Notes: generated from the letters alone by a model not told the origin. A DNA stretch of 64,000 bases from Eustoma russellianum (GCA_036186865.1 AP025042.1:18190214-18254213); one strand, 5' to 3'. Positions 50,342 through 61,148 are shown, counted from the first letter of the stretch. Numbers and translations are program-made.

Positions 50342-50506
50342 AAGTAAAGGGGGAGAGAAAAGCATGATTTAAGAGAGAGAGAAGCATGAGTTAAGAGGGA
50401 GCACACGACGATACAAAATTCGAATTTGTGCATAATTAGAGGGGGAGCAATCATATTTAAATCATGAACCAATGTTATTTTGTAAATCATCAAAAGGGGG
50501 AGAATC
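50342..50506 (+). promoter_or_regulatory. Multiple polypurine tracts before the middle LTR
   Basis: G-rich purine tracts AAAGGGGGAGAGAAAAG (about 50347), AGAGGGAGCA, GAGGGGGAGCA (about 50440) and CAAAAGGGGGAGAA (50491) occur in series. The last one abuts the LTR and is the likely functional one. Repeated tracts are a described Sirevirus trait. Confidence 0.75.
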
Positions 50507-50706
50507 TTGAGAAAAAGTGTTTGAATGATTTAAATGGCGCGAGTTTATGAAATGCATGACGAAATTATTATTTGACACGTTTATGTGATATACATGCTTC
50601 ATATGTTTATATATATATTTTTGCTGTACTAACAAGCCATGAAGCGTTAAAGCTTACATAATATGGCAAACATTTGTTTTCTTTGAGCAATTTTCAAGTG
50701 CCACAA

Positions 50707-50769
50707 TTAATGAACTAAACTAGTTCATTAAGTGAAGTACTTGAGTTAATGAACTAACTAGTTCATTAA
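50707..50769. repeat. Two tandem palindromes with 11 bp arms
   Basis: The first (50707-50731) and second (50746-50769) share the same arms, TTAATGAACTA and TAGTTCATTAA, with spacers AAC and AC. Near-identical pairs occur in the oppositely oriented Sirevirus LTR at 57806-57868. Confidence 0.88.
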
Positions 50770-51099
50770 ATAGAGACATATTTGGTGGAAGATACATGGC
50801 AAAAAATTTGGAAATGGAAAGTCTCCTACCTATTCATCTTACACGCCATATATATATATATTATATATATTCATATTTGTTTTAAAAAGGCACAATACAC
50901 ATATATTTTTACGTACTACCAACATGTTACATATATCACAAACGTACGTCAACGTCACACCACTATATACACCATATGTTTATGAGGATATTCAAGTCTT
51001 GTATCATATGAAAGAAGTCATGGTGATGAAAAAATTATAACGATACGTTACAAGGTCATAAACCGAAAATTGTCGTATCGTGTGACTACCGAAACTTCA

Positions 51100-51132
51100 C
51101 CGACGTGTCACGTACTTTCCATATAAAGATGG
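51100..51132 (+). promoter_or_regulatory. Predicted LTR promoter (copy 3)
   Basis: CGACGTGTCACGTAC is followed by CCATATAAAGATGGCC. ACGT cores are dense in the preceding 200 bp (ACGTACT, AACGTACGTCAACGTCAC, TACGTTAC). Confidence 0.6.
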
Positions 51133-53167
51133 CCAGCCCATATACTTCAAAAATAGAAAAAAAATTTCGTCGCTCACATGTTCAAATCAGCCACTAAAGC
51201 ATTCCATGTTGGCATACACAAATCACTCACAATTTAGGCAAAATTTGTGGAGATGTCAAATTCAAATTTTTAGAGCACATAGGGCACCTATACCTAAGTC
51301 ATACGAGCTGAATATCTACCTTATTTTATGTAAATTATGTCTGAAAATAACAGATATGACATGTGTAAGAAGTTTGAATTTAATCAGAGAAAAATCGCGT
51401 AATCAATGAGAATCAAAAATTCGGTTTTCTACGAACACAACACATAGAATGTTTTTTGGCATGAGATGTAACATGTACCCAGACCTTTTATACATATTCA
51501 AGACATGTTAAAGTATTCTAGAAAATTAAAATTAAGGTTGATTACAATTTACCATATATGTGTGAATATTGTGCATTATTTCACAAAGTTCACCAAAAGA
51601 AAATTCAGCACATGTTCAGGAATTTCACACACCATTTTCAGCTTTGTTGGAGCCTAGATGGAGCTTATTTGGCACTTTAGTTGGTGGAATATAAGCCACA
51701 CATGATTGATGACATTGAAAGGCAACACACATGGAAACAATTCAAAATACAACACATGCTGATGTTTCAGCATATGTTATTTGTTATGGACGAATTTTGG
51801 TGCATTTGTGTCTTCAATTTTATTCAAAAATTGAATGGGATTAATGTTTGATTGTATGGTAATTATTTGACTAGAATTTGAGCACATTTTTTCAGATTTT
51901 TGTTGGAATTTACAGCTCATTTAAAGGGTGCCAAGGTGGACCAATCAACAAGTGACAACCAAGTAAGCTCATGTCATCCTTCCAATCATATTGTACCAGG
52001 TAAGCAAGATTGTGTCATCTTCTACACAAAGAAAACTTCCAAGGACATTAAAGACAATTTTCAATAAGGAAGAAATCCCTAGGGGCGGCCAAAAGGAGAT
52101 GAAAAGGGGAGATATTGCAATACAAGGCCAAGCTACAATTCACATTCTCTCAAGTGCAAAAAGCTACACTATTCTCTTCTTCCTCCTTTCTTTTTTCTTC
52201 TTCCTCTCTCAAGCCTATTGTTCATATATTTTACATATTGTATAGGTTTTGAATATACCACCATACACTTTAACTAATGTAAAAGATTGATCAAGGTGTG
52301 ATCAAACCTTCATTCGTTCGGTGGTGGTGTCTGTGATTCATTTGCTCGATTGTATTGATTGCAAAAGGGTAGAGTTAGTGTTTAAATCCAGTCACCCTTG
52401 TGGTAAGGTGTTTTTGGTATTTAGTGATAACCGAAGAAGGTGTCCTCAAAAACTGGAGTAGGTTGTTTTAACCGAACCAGTATAAAATCATTGGTGTTCT
52501 TACTTTTCTACACTTTACTTTGAGTTTCAAGTTTTCTATATTGATTTTTTTGTAACGGTAAAAATAGTAAAAGATTTTCAAAAATCCTAAAATTTTGCAA
52601 GAACATAGCCACATATCCTAGTTTTCATTTGGCGTAAGTTTCAACTTATTTGGATAAGTATAAGTCAATCAAATGTTAATAATTCTGAGGCTAGTGCAAT
52701 CTGATTTTCAGATTTGCAAAGGTTGAGAACATCACCGTGGTTAACATACATGCTAAAGGAATTTTAAAAAACTGTTTCAACCCTTTAAAGTACATATTGT
52801 AAGATTCATTCGATAAAACTTTCAGAACATTTAGAGTTGTAAATTAATTGGAATAAATTTGTTATTTCGGATCACAGTTTCTGGTAGATTGATGCAATCT
52901 GTGCAAAAACATTTTTTCAAGGTCTTATACTTTGAATTTTAAACTGAAATTTTTATGACACATACATAACATCTGAAATTACTTTGTCGCCGAATTTCAC
53001 GATTTTAAGAGGTCTAGAATCTGGTCATTCAATTAATCCAAAGAAGGGTCTGAAAACATAATCTGTTTTCAGAAGCGGCTAATTGGTAAGAACATTTTTT
53101 AAAAACCAATTTTTTCCTCGCCCACTATTGAACCCCTCCTTCTAGTAGTGCTATACAGTCCTACAAG

Positions 53168-53181
53168 TGGTATCAGAGCGC
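53168..53181 (+). promoter_or_regulatory. Primer-binding site, copy 3
   Basis: TGGTATCAGAGCGC two bases after the LTR end, with a perfect 12-base match to the initiator Met-tRNA site. Confidence 0.88.
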
Positions 53182-53221
53182 AGGTTCACTCACGACAAGA
53201 GGATCCAACGATCCTTGTGAG

Positions 53222-55044
53222 ATGGCAACCACTAGTCAAAAGACCAAACAAGAAGGTATGTCAACCGTAAGGCCTCCTCTTTTCGACGGTGAGTCTTTCA
53301 TACAACGGAAACTTAGAATGAAACTTTTCTTTATGACTATTGACATAGACTTGTGGTCCATTATAGAAGGTGGTCTTTTTGTTCCTTCTAAGTTATCCAG
53401 GTTTGATGGTGTCACACTAGAAGTCGTAAAACCGACACAAGAGTATACTAGTGATGACAAAAAGAAAAGAAGTATGAATGCTGGAGCCATGCAACTTCTT
53501 TTAAATGGTTTCAATAAAAGTGAATCGAGTTATGTGTCAAATTGCTCTGGTGCCCAAGAAATGTGGAAAATCCTTGAAATGAAACATGAAGGTACTAGTC
53601 AAGTTAAAGAGTCTAAGATAAACATGCTAATGTCTACTCTTGAATCCTTCAAGTTATTACCGAATGAATCTATTGTTGATATGGATCTAAGACTAACATT
53701 TACATTTCTCATGAGTCTCTTGTAAAGGTATTTTCTTCGCAGGAGAAGGTGCAAAAAGGGTTAAGAAGTCTCACATCCTAATGGGATTCAAAAGTCACTG
53801 CCATCGAAGAAAGTAAGGAAACTAAATCAATAAAGATGGATGAATTAATCGGATCATTGAAGGTATATGAAAAAAACTCACTCTAAGAAATTCTGAATCT
53901 ACTTCTAAACAAGATAAGGCTATAGCGTATAAACCAAATGAATTCGTCTTTACCTCTTATGATCACGTAGATGATAGTGACACGGATTCTGATGATGAAG
54001 ATCTAATCACGTTGTCTAAAAGATTAAGAAAGATAATGAGAAAATTGCTTAAAGAGAAACCTAAGCCTACTTCATCTAAGAATCAAAGAAATAAAAATAA
54101 AAATAATGAGGATATTAAGTGTTATACTTGTGAAGACTTGGATATATTTCTTATGACTGCCCGAACAAGGATAAAACAATGAACAAAAACTATGACAAGG
54201 ATCGGACAAAAACTAGACTCGTCTGTGGAACCTAAACAAAAGAGAAGAGCCCTTAAAGCCTCCACATGGAGTGATTCATCGGATTGTGAAAGTGAAGAAG
54301 CCGGAGAAGAAATAGCTCAAATATGCATTGCATCCAAAGCATCAAACGAGGTATCTTCTGATTTTGATTCTGATTCTGAGCCTTTTTATGATGATTTATT
54401 TTGTCAATATCTTGAGTTGCATTAGTTTTTTAAGGCTCTTGCAAAAGAAAAGAAACGCTTAATTGAAGACAAGAAATTGTTAGAATCTTCTAACACGAAC
54501 CTTGTTTCTCAATTAAACGATTCTAAAGAAGAGTCGTCTTGCACAAGTATTGCATAGAAATAAGAAGTTTCATCATTAACGACAGAAAATAATGAAATGA
54601 AATCCGAGATTTCAAATTTGAAATCAAGAAATACGCATTTAGAAAAATGGTAAAACAGTTTGATACGGGTACAAACATGCTAGGTCGCATCATCTCCTCA
54701 CAAAAGCATGAAAGCGACAAAACCGGATTAGGATACATTGAGAAAAAAAACACAAAATAAATCAACCAAATTCATTCTATCTTCATCTAAGAAAACACAT
54801 GCATTCAAGACAAATGTAGCACCTGAAAGGACGCCCAGATCACCCCCTACATCTCATTGTGCTTCTTCTTCATATCATACAATATATAATTATGTGACGT
54901 ATAAATATGAAAAGAAACCATTGATGCATACATGACGATCATACAACACAAATGCATTTAAATCACGCACTATGAACACTAACACAAATGCATATGAAAA
55001 ACGAAAATCTTATCATGAGCATGATGGCATTCTCGACATAGGCC
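53222..55044 (+). pseudogene. gag: Degenerate Sirevirus gag, copy 3, cut by the Sirevirus insertion
   Basis: It opens with 167 in-frame codons (53222-53725: MATTSQKTKQEGMSTVRPPL to FTFLMSLL). It then shows the same stop after DMDLRLTFTFLMSLL, the same broken zinc knuckle and the same downstream stop (TSIA then stop near 54556) as copy 2. It lacks copy 2's stop at codon 7. The gene is interrupted at 55044 near its 3' end; the rest would lie beyond the window. Shared lesions mean both copies come from one already defective ancestor. Confidence 0.88.
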
Positions 55045-56429
55045 TGTAGGATCTGCAAGGCACCACTAGAAGGGGGGGGTTGAATAGATGGTGCGGAAAG
55101 TGTGCTTTTTAAAATTTCTTTAAACTTGATCAATACAAGTTCTGAAAACAGATTCTGTTTTCAGGACCTGTTTTAAAACGTTTTTAAAACCAGGTTAGAG
55201 GTCTCCAAAAATTATGAAATTTTGAGAGAACTTAGCCTCAGATGTTATGAGAGTCCCCTAAAAATTTCAAATCAAAATTCAACCTTTAACCCCTTCAAAA
55301 ACCGTTGGCACTCAGATTGTGCAAATCTGCCAGAACCGGTAGATGGTTTTGAAAAAATTAATTCCTATTTGTGTGGATGTCCAAATGATCTGAAAATTTG
55401 ACCAATAACTCTTCACACACTATATTTAAATGGGTTGAAACAGTTTTTGAAAATTCTTTTGGGAAGTAGGTCAAATACACCCAAAGTCTCAACCTTTGCA
55501 AGTCTGAAAATCAGACTGCACTAGTCTCAGTACTTTTGATGTTTGGATGACTTATACTTGTCCAAAAGGGTTGAAACTTGTGCCAAATTAACCTTTGAAC
55601 GTTTAAGTATGTTTCTGGAAATTTTTATAATTTTTGAAAATCTTTTACTATTTTTACCGACATAAACAAAACGGATAAACAGTGCAGAAACTGAAAAGTA
55701 AATGCTGAAAGTAAATTGCACCAAGAATTTTATACTGGTTCGGTTATCAACAACCTACTCCAGTCTTCAAGGAACACCTTCCTTGGTTCACACTAATTTC
55801 ACACACGCAGTACACCTTACCGCAGGGTTGATAGAGTTACACCTTAACTCCAACCCTTTACAAACCTTGTATTGTGAGTACAATTCACACGAACACCACC
55901 ACCTCGCTAGAATGAAGATTGATCTCACCTTGATCAATCTTTTACAAAGATGTATAATGAATGGTGGTTTCTATGAAGCCTATTCAAGGATGAAAGAAAT
56001 AAAATACAATAGGCTTTTTACAAGAGAAGAAAGAAAGAAGATGTAGGAGAAAAGAGGCTTGGCACTTTGATCACTTTTTAATGCAATTCTTGATGTACTA
56101 TTTGTTTGTTCTTCTCTTCCTTCCTTATAGGTCCAGCCGTCCCCTATGCATGCTTCTCCCCTCTTGAAAATTTCCTTTTAAGTGCTTGAGAGGATGTGAG
56201 ACATCATGGTGACAAAGTTTTGCTTGCTTGGCATCATTCCATTGGACCATCATTTAGTCATTGCTTACTTGGCACCTTTTGATTGGCTCAATGTTGTCAT
56301 CATTTGATGACATGGAAAATCTGAAATAAACACTTTAAACATGTGCCAAATAATCATCACATAATACATTCCATAAATTGAGAGATATTCACATAAATTG
56401 TGAGACAAAAAAAATTCTTCCTTCCACCC

Positions 56430-56801
56430 TTGAAAAATTCGGCCATAATGCTCCTTGCCATGCTGAAATTTCAGCATGTGCATCATGCATTTTTATCCAA
56501 GATAATTCCCAATTTACTTTGATTTTTCTCATTAAAATGAATCAATAATACATGGTAAGTCTTTCTATCAATTGATGAATGAACTTGGACATAAAAGAAG
56601 TGTCATATTCGGCCACAACATTTTCACACACATGCTGAAAAATTTCAGCATGTGTGATATGAAGAATATCACACTTAATACAATTCAAATCATTTTCATA
56701 ACTCCTTTGATTTATTCATTAATGAAAAATTGACAAATTATCTTCCTTAAGAGTGAAGATTTCGGCCACAATGTGTGTGACATGCTGAAATTTTCAGCAT
56801 G
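56430..56801. repeat. Three tandem units with a CATGCTGAAA / TTTCAGCATG palindrome
   Basis: Palindromes lie at 56459-56478 (perfect 20 bp), 56631-56652 (AA spacer) and 56781-56801 (T spacer), spaced 150-172 bp apart. Each is preceded by TTCGGCCATAAT or TTCGGCCACAA. Single, weaker copies occur in the gag-only LTRs (about 46864, 51753). Confidence 0.88.
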
Positions 56802-57429
56802 TGACATAAAAGAGGTGTATGTTGAAAACTTACCTTTTGTAGCTTCTCTCTTTGATTCATCAACATTGTATGATTGATTCTTGACCAATCAACATGCCAA
56901 CAAGGCTCCACATGTGCTCCACATCAGCTGTAGGTGACGTTTAATGTGTATGTGCATGTGCTGAAATTTATTTTTGCTAACTTTGAAAAATAATGCACAT
57001 TTGATAATATACACATGTAATATTCCAATCAGCCCTTAATTTAATTTTCTAGAACACTTTAAGATTTATATTATATGTAAAAAGTGTCTAGATACGTGCC
57101 ACATCATGTTCAAGAAAAACGTTCCATGTCAAGTGCGTAGAAAACCGAATTTTCGATATTTATCGATTACCCGATTTTTCTCTAATTTAAATTCCAACTT
57201 TTGCACATGCTATATATATTATGTTATACATAATATATATAATATATACTTTAATTTTCAGCACTTGGCTGATTTAAAGTGGTACCATAAACATGTGACA
57301 AAAATAAAATTGGAATCTTCACATTTTGGCCTAAATGTGGGATGATTTGTGTGTGCCAACATGGAAAGTATTTTTGTCTCAATGTACAGTGTATAGCACG
57401 AAATTTTTGATAAATTTTGATGTATATGG

Positions 57430-57470
57430 GCTGGCCATTTATTTATAGCAAGTACGTGACACGTTGGCGA
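57430..57470 (-). promoter_or_regulatory. Predicted Sirevirus LTR promoter
   Basis: The minus strand reads AACGTGTCACGTAC, a short spacer, then CTATAAATAAATGGCCAGCC. This is the counterpart of the promoter in the three + strand LTRs. Confidence 0.6.
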
Positions 57471-57805
57471 AGTTTCGGTATCGCCCGATACGACAAATTT
57501 CGGTTTAGAACCTTTTATCGTGTCGTATTTAATATGTCATCACCATATCTTATATCACATGATATAAGATCTGAATATACTCATAAATATGAGTTAAGTA
57601 TAGTGGTGTGACGTAAACGTACGTTCGTAAGATATATAACGTGTCAATAGTACGTTGGAATAAATGTGTATGTGCCTTTTATAAAAATCTGAAAATATAG
57701 TATATATATATATATTAAAACGTGTGACATTGATGTGTGGAGGAGGAGAAAACTTTCCTTCCATAGCCATGTTGCCTTTAAGCCTTTTCCAAAATTCATC
57801 TTCCT

Positions 57806-57868
57806 TTAATGAACTACTTAGTTTATTAAACTAAGTACTTCACTTAATGAACTACTTTAGTTCATTAA
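57806..57868. repeat. Paired palindromes, Sirevirus LTR
   Basis: 57806-57829 has arms TTAATGAACTA and TAGTTTATTAA with one mismatch. 57844-57868 has perfect 11 bp arms around CTT. Same pair as at 50707-50769. Confidence 0.85.
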
Positions 57869-58093
57869 TTGTGGCACCTGAAAATAGTATAAACTCAACA
57901 AATGTTCGCCATATGATGTAAGCTTTAAAGCTTCATGGCTTGTTAGTACGGCAACATAATATATGAGGTAAATAAGGCAAGTTATCATGCATACATGTAC
58001 ACTTGTGTATATATATATACTTAACGTTAGATATATATATATACATATTCAAATTTCTTATTTTAAAATCACTCAAACCCTCATATTTCTACA

Positions 58094-58320
58094 ATCTCCC
58101 CCTTTTGATGATTTTCAAAATAACAAGTGTACATGATTTAAGTGTTGTCTCTCCCCCTCGAATTGTGCACAGATTTTGAAATTTGAATTTCGAATTTCAA
58201 ATCCGGCTCCCCCTTGATTTATGCAATTAGGATAAATCAGTGATCTTTCTCCCTTAAATCTCTCTCTCTCCCCCTTAAATCATGCTTCTCTCTCCCCCTT
58301 TATTTTGGAAAGTTAATCAA
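58094..58320 (-). promoter_or_regulatory. Polypurine tract and upstream repeated tracts
   Basis: On the minus strand CAAAAGGGGGAGAT (58094-58108) adjoins the LTR. Further copies of GGGGGAG occur at about 58153, 58208, 58266 and 58291, between pol and the LTR. Confidence 0.78.
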
Positions 58321-58362
58321 AAGATTCCTGTCAAAAAGGAAAGTAAATCAAATGATATCGCA

Positions 58363-59883
58363 TTAAATCACATCAATAGGAAGCATGCCTAATTTAGAAC
58401 GGAGAGATTCAAATGTGGCTTGATTTAAGGCCTTAGTAAATATATCCGCTACTTGTGATTCTGTGCGTACGTGATCTATGACAATATTACCATTGTTAAC
58501 GTGATCACGAAGAAAATGATAGCGAACTTCTATGTGCTTAGCCTTAGAGTGTAATACGGGGTTCTTAGACAAGTTTATTGCACTCATACTATCACAATAT
58601 ATAGGAATTTTATCTACGGTAATTCTAAAGTCCGAAAGTTGTTGTTTTATCCACAACAACTGTGTGCAACAAAGGCTAAGAGCCATATATTCAGCCTCAG
58701 TAGTGGACAAAGCAACACTTGCTTGCTTTTTGGAAAACCACGAAATAAGGGAATTTCCTATAAATTGGCAAGTTCCGCTCGTGCTTTTTCTATCTATTTT
58801 GCAACCACCATAATCTGCATCAGTGTAAGCATGTAAGTCGAATGTAGAATCCTTATCATACCAAATACCTAAGGTGGGCGTGTGCTTAATATAACGGAAT
58901 ATTCTTTTTACCGCATTTAAGTGTGACACCTTAGGTTGACTTTGAAAACGAGCACACATGCATACGCTAAACATGATGTCTGGCCTACTAGCAGTTAAAT
59001 ATAGTAAAGACCCTATCATAGATCTATATAATCCATTATCAACATCTTTACCATGTTCATCTTTGTCTAATTTAGTAGTGACACTCATAGGTGTGGGGGA
59101 TGGTTTCAGATTTTCAAAATTGAATTTCTTGATCATGTCGTTTACGTACTTAGCTTGGCTTATATGAATTCCTTTACTCGTTTGCTTAATCTGCAAGCCA
59201 AGAAAATAATTAAGTTCACCAACCATAGACATTTCAAATTCAGCTTTCATACAATTTTCAAAATCCTCAACAAGTTTATGTGAGGTAGAACCAAAAATAA
59301 TATCATCTACGTAAATTTGAATAATAAGTAGATCGGATTTTTCTTGTTTCAAAAATAGTGTACTATCTATAGTACCACGTTTAAAATTATTTTCTAAAAG
59401 AAAAGTAGCAAAACGATCATACCATGCTCTAGGCGCTTGCTTTAGTCCATATAGTGCCTTCTTTAATTTGTACACGTGATCAGGATGTTTCAAATCTTCA
59501 AAACCGGGTGGTTGCTTCACGTATACTTCTTCTTGTATAAATCCGTTTAGAAAAGCACTTTTGACGTCCATTTGATACAATTTAAAATCTTTCATGCAAG
59601 CAATAGCAAGTAAAAGTCGTATAGCTTCTAAACGTGCTACGGGTGCAAATGTTTCATCGTAGTCTATTCCTTCTTCTTGATTATATCCTTGAGCTACGAG
59701 TCTTGCTTTATTTCTAACGATTTTTCCTTCTTCATTCATTTTGTTCCTAAACACCCACTTTGTGCCTATTATTGTCTTATCTTGTGGTCGTGGCACTAAA
59801 TCCCATACATCATTTCTAACGAATTGATTAAGTTCGTCATGCATAGCATCAATCCAAGATGAATCACTCAAAGCATCATGCAC
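58363..59883 (-). CDS. pol: Sirevirus reverse transcriptase and RNase H (third pol segment)
   Basis: An open frame of 506 residues. The RT copies element RNA into DNA in the particle, and RNase H removes the RNA strand. RT motifs: WVFRNKMNEEGKIVRNKARLV (44-64), QMDVKSAFLNG with catalytic Asp106, and IYVDDIIFG with the YVDD box at 191-194. RNase H motifs: TDADYGG (354-360), STTEAEY with Glu398, YCDS with Asp431, and VADIFTKAL near the end. All catalytic residues I can identify are present. The segment is out of frame with the integrase segment before it (they overlap at 59868-59883), so it is part of a frameshifted pol and not a separate gene; the Met is only the first in the frame. It ends LRSKLGMLPIDVI. 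Confidence 0.93.
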   Translation of the reverse strand: MHDALSDSSWIDAMHDELNQFVRNDVWDLVPRPQDKTIIGTKWVFRNKMNEEGKIVRNKARLVAQGYNQEEGIDYDETFAPVARLEAIRLLLAIACMKDFKLYQMDVKSAFLNGFIQEEVYVKQPPGFEDLKHPDHVYKLKKALYGLKQAPRAWYDRFATFLLENNFKRGTIDSTLFLKQEKSDLLIIQIYVDDIIFGSTSHKLVEDFENCMKAEFEMSMVGELNYFLGLQIKQTSKGIHISQAKYVNDMIKKFNFENLKPSPTPMSVTTKLDKDEHGKDVDNGLYRSMIGSLLYLTASRPDIMFSVCMCARFQSQPKVSHLNAVKRIFRYIKHTPTLGIWYDKDSTFDLHAYTDADYGGCKIDRKSTSGTCQFIGNSLISWFSKKQASVALSTTEAEYMALSLCCTQLLWIKQQLSDFRITVDKIPIYCDSMSAINLSKNPVLHSKAKHIEVRYHFLRDHVNNGNIVIDHVRTESQVADIFTKALNQATFESLRSKLGMLPIDVI

Positions 59884-61148
59884 ATTTTAGGCTCAATTTC
59901 AGAAATCATAGCATGAAATTCATTTATTTCATCCGAAGTGATTCTTCTACGTGGTCGCACACCGTGAGTGATGTCGCCTATGATGAGATCATGTGGGTGA
60001 TCTCTATGCCATCTTGGTTGATTATTTTCTAAGTTATCATGCATTTCTATATGATCATGCATTTCTAGTGTTTCATTCATCTCATGCATATCAAAAGAAT
60101 CATTTTCTTCATCTAAAACGGGTCTTAATTCAAAATCATCATCATATTCCTTTTCTTTATCAATTTCTCCAAATTCATTAAATTTAACATGAATAGATTC
60201 TATGATTTGTCTAGTGATAGGATCATAACATCTATATGCTTTTGAATTTATGGAATACCCAATAAAAATGCACTCAATCGATTTGGATTCAAATTTATCT
60301 AAGTTATCTTTTGTATTCAATACAAAGCATTTGCATCCAAACACACGAAAATAATCTATCTTAGGCATACGATCATTCAAAATTTCGTAAGGCGTCTTGT
60401 TTATTTTCTTTCTTATAGATAGGCGATTTACAATATAGCATGCACAATTTACGGCTTCCGCCCACAGAAATCTAGGCAATTTATTTTCGCAAAGCATGGT
60501 TCTAGCGATTTCTTGTAGTGTGCGATTCTTTCTTTCTACTACTCCATTTAATTGTGGAGTTCTAGGTGGCGAAAATTCATGTTTAATTCCTTTTTCTTCA
60601 CAAAATGAAATCATCTCTTTATTTTTAAACTCACCGCCTCTATCGCTCCTTATTCTTTTCACATTTATGCCGTATTGATTTTCAAGTTGTTTAATTAATT
60701 TAGCGATTTCTACGGCGCTATCATCCTTATGTGCAAGAAATAAAGTCCAAGTATAGCGAGAAAAGTCATCAACAATTACGCATGCATAGTGACGCCCACC
60801 AAGACTTGTAGTGCGACTAGGACCAAACAAATCGATATGCAATAGTTCTAGTATTCTAGTCGTGCTTATCTCATTTTTAGGCTTAAGTGACTCACGTGTT
60901 TGTTTGCCTTTTATGCAAGATTCACACAACTGAAAGTTGTCTAAATCAAGCTTAGGCAATCCTCGTACTAGGCTCTTTCGTTGCAATTTTTCTAGTGTAG
61001 AAATACCTATGTGTCCTAGACGTCTATGCCACAAATTCACATTGGGTTCATTTGACATAAAGCATTTAACTTTGGCATCTACTACATCATCCATAGATAG
61101 TGTGAATATATTTCCTTCACGTTTTCCTTTTAAAACGGTTTTCTCCAT
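59868..61148 (-). CDS. pol: Sirevirus integrase (second pol segment)
   Basis: An open frame of 426 residues. The zinc-binding part has His41, His46, Cys75 and Cys78 (WHRRLGHIG, LCESC). The catalytic triad is Asp106 (LHIDLFGP), Asp169 (RSDRGGEF) and Glu205 (NGVVERKNR), a perfect D,D35E spacing. It inserts the DNA copy into the genome. The C-terminal part (FRVFGCKCFVL to RCYDPITRQIIESIHVKFNE) is also typical, followed by an acidic linker. It overlaps the protease segment (61117-61148) and the RT segment (59868-59883) in different frames, which marks two single-base changes. Confidence 0.93.
   Translation of the reverse strand: MEKTVLKGKREGNIFTLSMDDVVDAKVKCFMSNEPNVNLWHRRLGHIGISTLEKLQRKSLVRGLPKLDLDNFQLCESCIKGKQTRESLKPKNEISTTRILELLHIDLFGPSRTTSLGGRHYACVIVDDFSRYTWTLFLAHKDDSAVEIAKLIKQLENQYGINVKRIRSDRGGEFKNKEMISFCEEKGIKHEFSPPRTPQLNGVVERKNRTLQEIARTMLCENKLPRFLWAEAVNCACYIVNRLSIRKKINKTPYEILNDRMPKIDYFRVFGCKCFVLNTKDNLDKFESKSIECIFIGYSINSKAYRCYDPITRQIIESIHVKFNEFGEIDKEKEYDDDFELRPVLDEENDSFDMHEMNETLEMHDHIEMHDNLENNQPRWHRDHPHDLIIGDITHGVRPRRRITSDEINEFHAMISEIEPKMCMML

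Larger units (their letters stand above)
48245..50507 (+). mobile_element. Gag-only interior of a non-autonomous Sirevirus copy
   Basis: Primer site at 48247, degenerate gag 48302-50250, then about 14 codons resembling the very end of pol (about 50255-50294), several G-rich polypurine tracts, and the next LTR. At 2.26 kb it lacks protease, integrase, RT and RNase H completely, whereas the coding Sirevirus in this window has a 5.4 kb interior. The lesions in gag match those of the next copy. Confidence 0.85.
50508..53165 (+). repeat. Sirevirus-type LTR, copy 3 (complete, 2658 bp)
   Basis: From TGAGAAAAAGTG to ...GTCCTACA. It acts as the 3' LTR of copy 2 and the 5' LTR of copy 3. It includes two palindromes (50707-50731 and 50746-50769), the promoter (51100-51130) and a leader region with a CCAGGTAAGC donor-like site (about 51998) also seen in copy 2 (about 47103). 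Confidence 0.88.
55045..58093 (-). repeat. 3' LTR of the Sirevirus (3049 bp)
   Basis: Bounded by TGTAGGATCTGC and CATATTTCTACA on the + strand. It contains three ~160 bp units each with a TTCGGCC box and a palindrome (56430-56801), the promoter (about 57430-57470, minus strand) and a pair of TTAATGAACTA palindromes (57806-57868). Confidence 0.93.

Noticed and set aside
56430..56801. CRISPR-like array (repeat, spacer, repeat)
   Set aside because: The repeats are palindromes in ~160 bp tandem units of a plant LTR; spacers are homologous to each other and no cas genes exist.
58109..58362. Envelope-like gene between pol and the 3' LTR, as in SIRE1
   Set aside because: The space is only about 250 bases and is filled with purine tracts.
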